This document shows positions 13,316 to 14,925 of a stretch of DNA of 14,925 nt, one piece after another. Made by a program: the position numbers and the translations under genes. The stretch spans positions 1 through 14,925 of the forward strand of contig CAKSVQ010000044.1 of the NCBI GenBank assembly GCA_934504065.1, in the 5' to 3' direction. The notes under the pieces are model-generated. The model saw only the letters and a program-made list of their open reading frames with translations. It had not been told where the DNA came from and ran no database searches. This DNA comes from an uncultured Dysosmobacter sp. (GTDB lineage: Bacteria; Bacillota; Clostridia; Oscillospirales; Oscillospiraceae). Each line of letters begins with the position of its first letter. Position 1 is the stretch's first letter.

Positions 13316-14164
13316 TTGAACAGGACCTTTGGCGTGATCGGTGGAGACCGTCGGCAAGCAGAGCTGGCCCGGCTGCTGGCGGCGGACGGCCACATGGTTT
13401 TTACGTATGGATTGGAGCGCTGGGGCTGCGTGGAGACAGAGCTGGAAACGGCTGCGGAGTGTGAAACCGTGCTTTTGCCGCTGCCGCTGTGCGTAGAGGA
13501 GGGTATTTTGCACGGGGAGAAGCCGCTGTTCACTGCGGAGGTGTTCCGCCGTCTGCGGCCACAGCAGCGGATTCTGGCAGGTCAGGTCAGACCCGGACAG
13601 CGGCGGGAGGCCGCGGAATACGGCTTGACATTAGAGGATTATTTTCTCCGGGAGGAGTTGGTGGTAGCCAACGCTGCCATCACAGCGGAGTGCGCGGTGC
13701 AGACAGCAATGGAGCGTCTGGACCGGACGCTGCTGGGAATGGACTGTCTGGTGTTGGGCTTTGGCCGCATCGGTCGATTCTTGTGCCAGCGGCTGCACGG
13801 CATGGGCGCACGGGTCACAGCGGCGGCGCGGCGGCCGGAGACACTTGCCGAGATCATGGGCTGCGGGTGGCAGGCGGAAGACATCAACGCACTGTCCGGG
13901 AAGCTGCTGTCCTTTGGCGCGGTATTCAACACCGTTCCCTCGCCGATTTTGGACGCCGCGTTGCTGGCGCAGCTTCCGGGCGACGGCCTTTGCGTAGAAC
14001 TGGCTTCCGTGCAGGGAATCGACCTTGCGGCGGCGCAGGCGCTGGGGCTGCCGAACGTCTGGGCAAGGGCGCTGCCGGGGCGTCTGCGGCCCAAAAGTGC
14101 GGCGGCGGCGATCCGGGATGCAGTGTATTACATCTTAAAAAAAGAACGAGGTGAACCTGTGTGA
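13316..14164 (+). CDS. dpaA: Dipicolinate synthase subunit A
   Basis: DpaA (SpoVFA) is the NAD(P)-binding subunit of dipicolinate synthase, which makes the spore-core chelator dipicolinic acid in the mother cell late in sporulation. The 282-aa product begins FGVIGGDRRQAELARLLAADGH, the family N-terminus, and has a Rossmann loop LVLGFGRIGRFL at about residue 145 followed by VTAAARRPE and FNTVPSPILD, as in other DpaA proteins. B. subtilis SpoVFA is about 297 aa. The start is a TTG, preceded by GAGGGGGCGG; an ATG 4 nt earlier is in another frame and reads through only as a shadow. It overlaps dpaB by 4 nt (GTGA). The sigma-K-like promoter upstream fits its timing. Confidence 0.95.
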   Translation: MNRTFGVIGGDRRQAELARLLAADGHMVFTYGLERWGCVETELETAAECETVLLPLPLCVEEGILHGEKPLFTAEVFRRLRPQQRILAGQVRPGQRREAAEYGLTLEDYFLREELVVANAAITAECAVQTAMERLDRTLLGMDCLVLGFGRIGRFLCQRLHGMGARVTAAARRPETLAEIMGCGWQAEDINALSGKLLSFGAVFNTVPSPILDAALLAQLPGDGLCVELASVQGIDLAAAQALGLPNVWARALPGRLRPKSAAAAIRDAVYYILKKERGEPV

Positions 14165-14736
14165 GAAATGAACGGGTAGGGTTTGCAGTGTGCGGCTCCT
14201 TCTGCACCCATGCGAAGGTACTTTTGGCGCTGGAGAAACTGGTCAGAGAATATGAAACGGTCATTCCAATCGCGTCGGAGATGTCAGCGTTTACAGACAC
14301 ACGCTTCGGTAGCTCGGAAGAACTTCTGGAGAAAATGGAAACGCTGACGGGGCATTCCGTGCTTTATGACATCCCGTCGGTGGAACCCATCGGACCAAAG
14401 GGACTATTGGATATTTTGGTGATCGCCCCGGCCACGGGGAATACGGTCGCCAAGCTGGCGGCAGGGATCACGGACACTGCGGTGACGATGGCGGCAAAAG
14501 CACACCTGCGCAACGGCAAACCAGTGGTGATCGCACTGGCCAGCAACGACGGCCTTGCGGCGGGAGCCAGAAATATCGGGGAACTGTTGGTGAGGAAGAA
14601 CTATTACTTTGTCCCCTTTGGGCAGGACAATGCCGTGCAGAAGCCCAGTTCGCTGGTCGCTGATTTTTCGAAGATCAGTGAAACAGTGGAAGCGGCACTG
14701 CGCGGAGAGCAGGTGCAGCCAGTGCTGCTTCAATAA
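14161..14736 (+). CDS. dpaB: Dipicolinate synthase subunit B
   Basis: DpaB (SpoVFB) is the flavoprotein-like second subunit of dipicolinate synthase. The 191-aa protein opens with VGFAVCGSFCTHAKVL, typical of the flavodoxin-like/decarboxylase fold, and continues with IPIASEMS, then DILVIAPATGNTVAKLAAGITDTAVTMAAKAHLR, a hallmark of the flavoprotein family, and PVVIALASNDGL. Length agrees with B. subtilis SpoVFB (about 200 aa). It starts at GTG, overlapping the dpaA stop by 4 nt, with GAGGTG 6 nt upstream, so translation is coupled. No spoVF-linked dapG or asd follows; instead an untranslated region leads to a stable-RNA-like promoter. Confidence 0.95.
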   Translation: MRNERVGFAVCGSFCTHAKVLLALEKLVREYETVIPIASEMSAFTDTRFGSSEELLEKMETLTGHSVLYDIPSVEPIGPKGLLDILVIAPATGNTVAKLAAGITDTAVTMAAKAHLRNGKPVVIALASNDGLAAGARNIGELLVRKNYYFVPFGQDNAVQKPSSLVADFSKISETVEAALRGEQVQPVLLQ

Positions 14737-14754
14737 TAAATAATGAGATAACAG

Positions 14755-14793
14755 CTTTGGCGGAGACGGACGATCGGCCCGTTTCCGCCAAAG
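14755..14793 (+). other. Strong hairpin downstream of dpaB, without a T-run
   Basis: A 15-bp stem (14755-14769 with 14779-14793, one G-T wobble) with a 9-nt loop lies 19 nt after the dpaB stop. It is followed by TGCACAT rather than a T-run, so it is not a classic intrinsic terminator. It could be a weak or factor-assisted terminator, or an mRNA 3'-end stabiliser. The following 75 bases hold no gene; 14840-14867 is almost entirely purine on the plus strand. Confidence 0.6.
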
Positions 14794-14869
14794 TGCACAT
14801 AGGTAGTACTGGGAATAAGGGGAATTAATAGTAGATATGAGAAAAGTGGGAAAAATGAAGGGAAAGGTG

Positions 14870-14898
14870 TTGACAAAAGGAGGTTGGTCTGGTAATCT
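14870..14898 (+). promoter_or_regulatory. Strong promoter, probably of a stable RNA operon (TTGACA - 17 - TAATCT)
   Basis: A perfect -35 TTGACA (14870-14875) is 17 bp from TAATCT (14893-14898), with TG one base before the -10. No ribosome site or start codon follows in the remaining 27 bases, which read as a GC-rich leader (GCTGTCGCGAGG). The form resembles rRNA or tRNA operon promoters of clostridia. What it drives lies outside the window. Confidence 0.6.
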
Positions 14899-14925
14899 AA
14901 CTAAGCTGTCGCGAGGGGGTGGCCC

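Noticed and set aside
1..14925. CRISPR arrays, insertion sequences, prophage genes or tRNA genes
   Set aside because: No regularly spaced repeats, transposase, integrase or phage motifs were seen, and I found no tRNA-like cloverleaf by reading; a dedicated tRNA scan was not possible.

Overview
The window looks like a chromosomal segment of a GC-rich, spore-forming, anaerobic Firmicute, most likely an Oscillospiraceae-type clostridium. The evidence is the mix of dipicolinate synthase genes (endospores), Gram-positive style lipoproteins and Shine-Dalgarno sites, a molybdenum/selenium cofactor cluster, and promoters with TGn-extended -10 boxes. The taxonomic placement is inference; no rRNA sequence is visible to confirm it.

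Positions 1-6700 form a divergent molybdenum/selenium cofactor locus. On the minus strand a moaA - moaC - MOSC - molybdopterin-binding protein operon runs from a promoter near 3610 to a terminator near 636. It is followed by a separately promoted modA (molybdate-binding lipoprotein, cut by the left window edge). On the plus strand the opposite promoter drives an unrecognised 111-aa protein, then yqeC - yqeB - selD, ending at a perfect 16-bp hairpin terminator. Together these genes supply molybdate, make cyclic pyranopterin monophosphate, and provide selenophosphate plus YqeB/YqeC, the set associated with maturation of selenium-dependent molybdenum hydroxylases. No hydroxylase structural gene is inside the window.

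Positions 6700-10107 hold housekeeping genes. A prolyl-tRNA trans-editing protein and murC lie on the minus strand, and the CCA-adding enzyme lies on the plus strand. murC and cca fire from two face-to-face promoters whose -10 boxes almost coincide.

Positions 10080-12500 contain two tandem paralogous lipoprotein genes. Each has the same upstream block, which in the first copy is also the 3' end of cca. A fossil of the cca tail therefore sits in front of the second copy and marks the duplication. The first copy is broken near its 3' end by a deletion of about 89 nt relative to the second.

Positions 12500-14925 hold a YjjG-type HAD nucleotidase (minus) and the sporulation pair dpaA-dpaB (plus), the latter with a sigma-K-like promoter. 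The window ends in a strong TTGACA promoter that resembles those of stable RNA operons.
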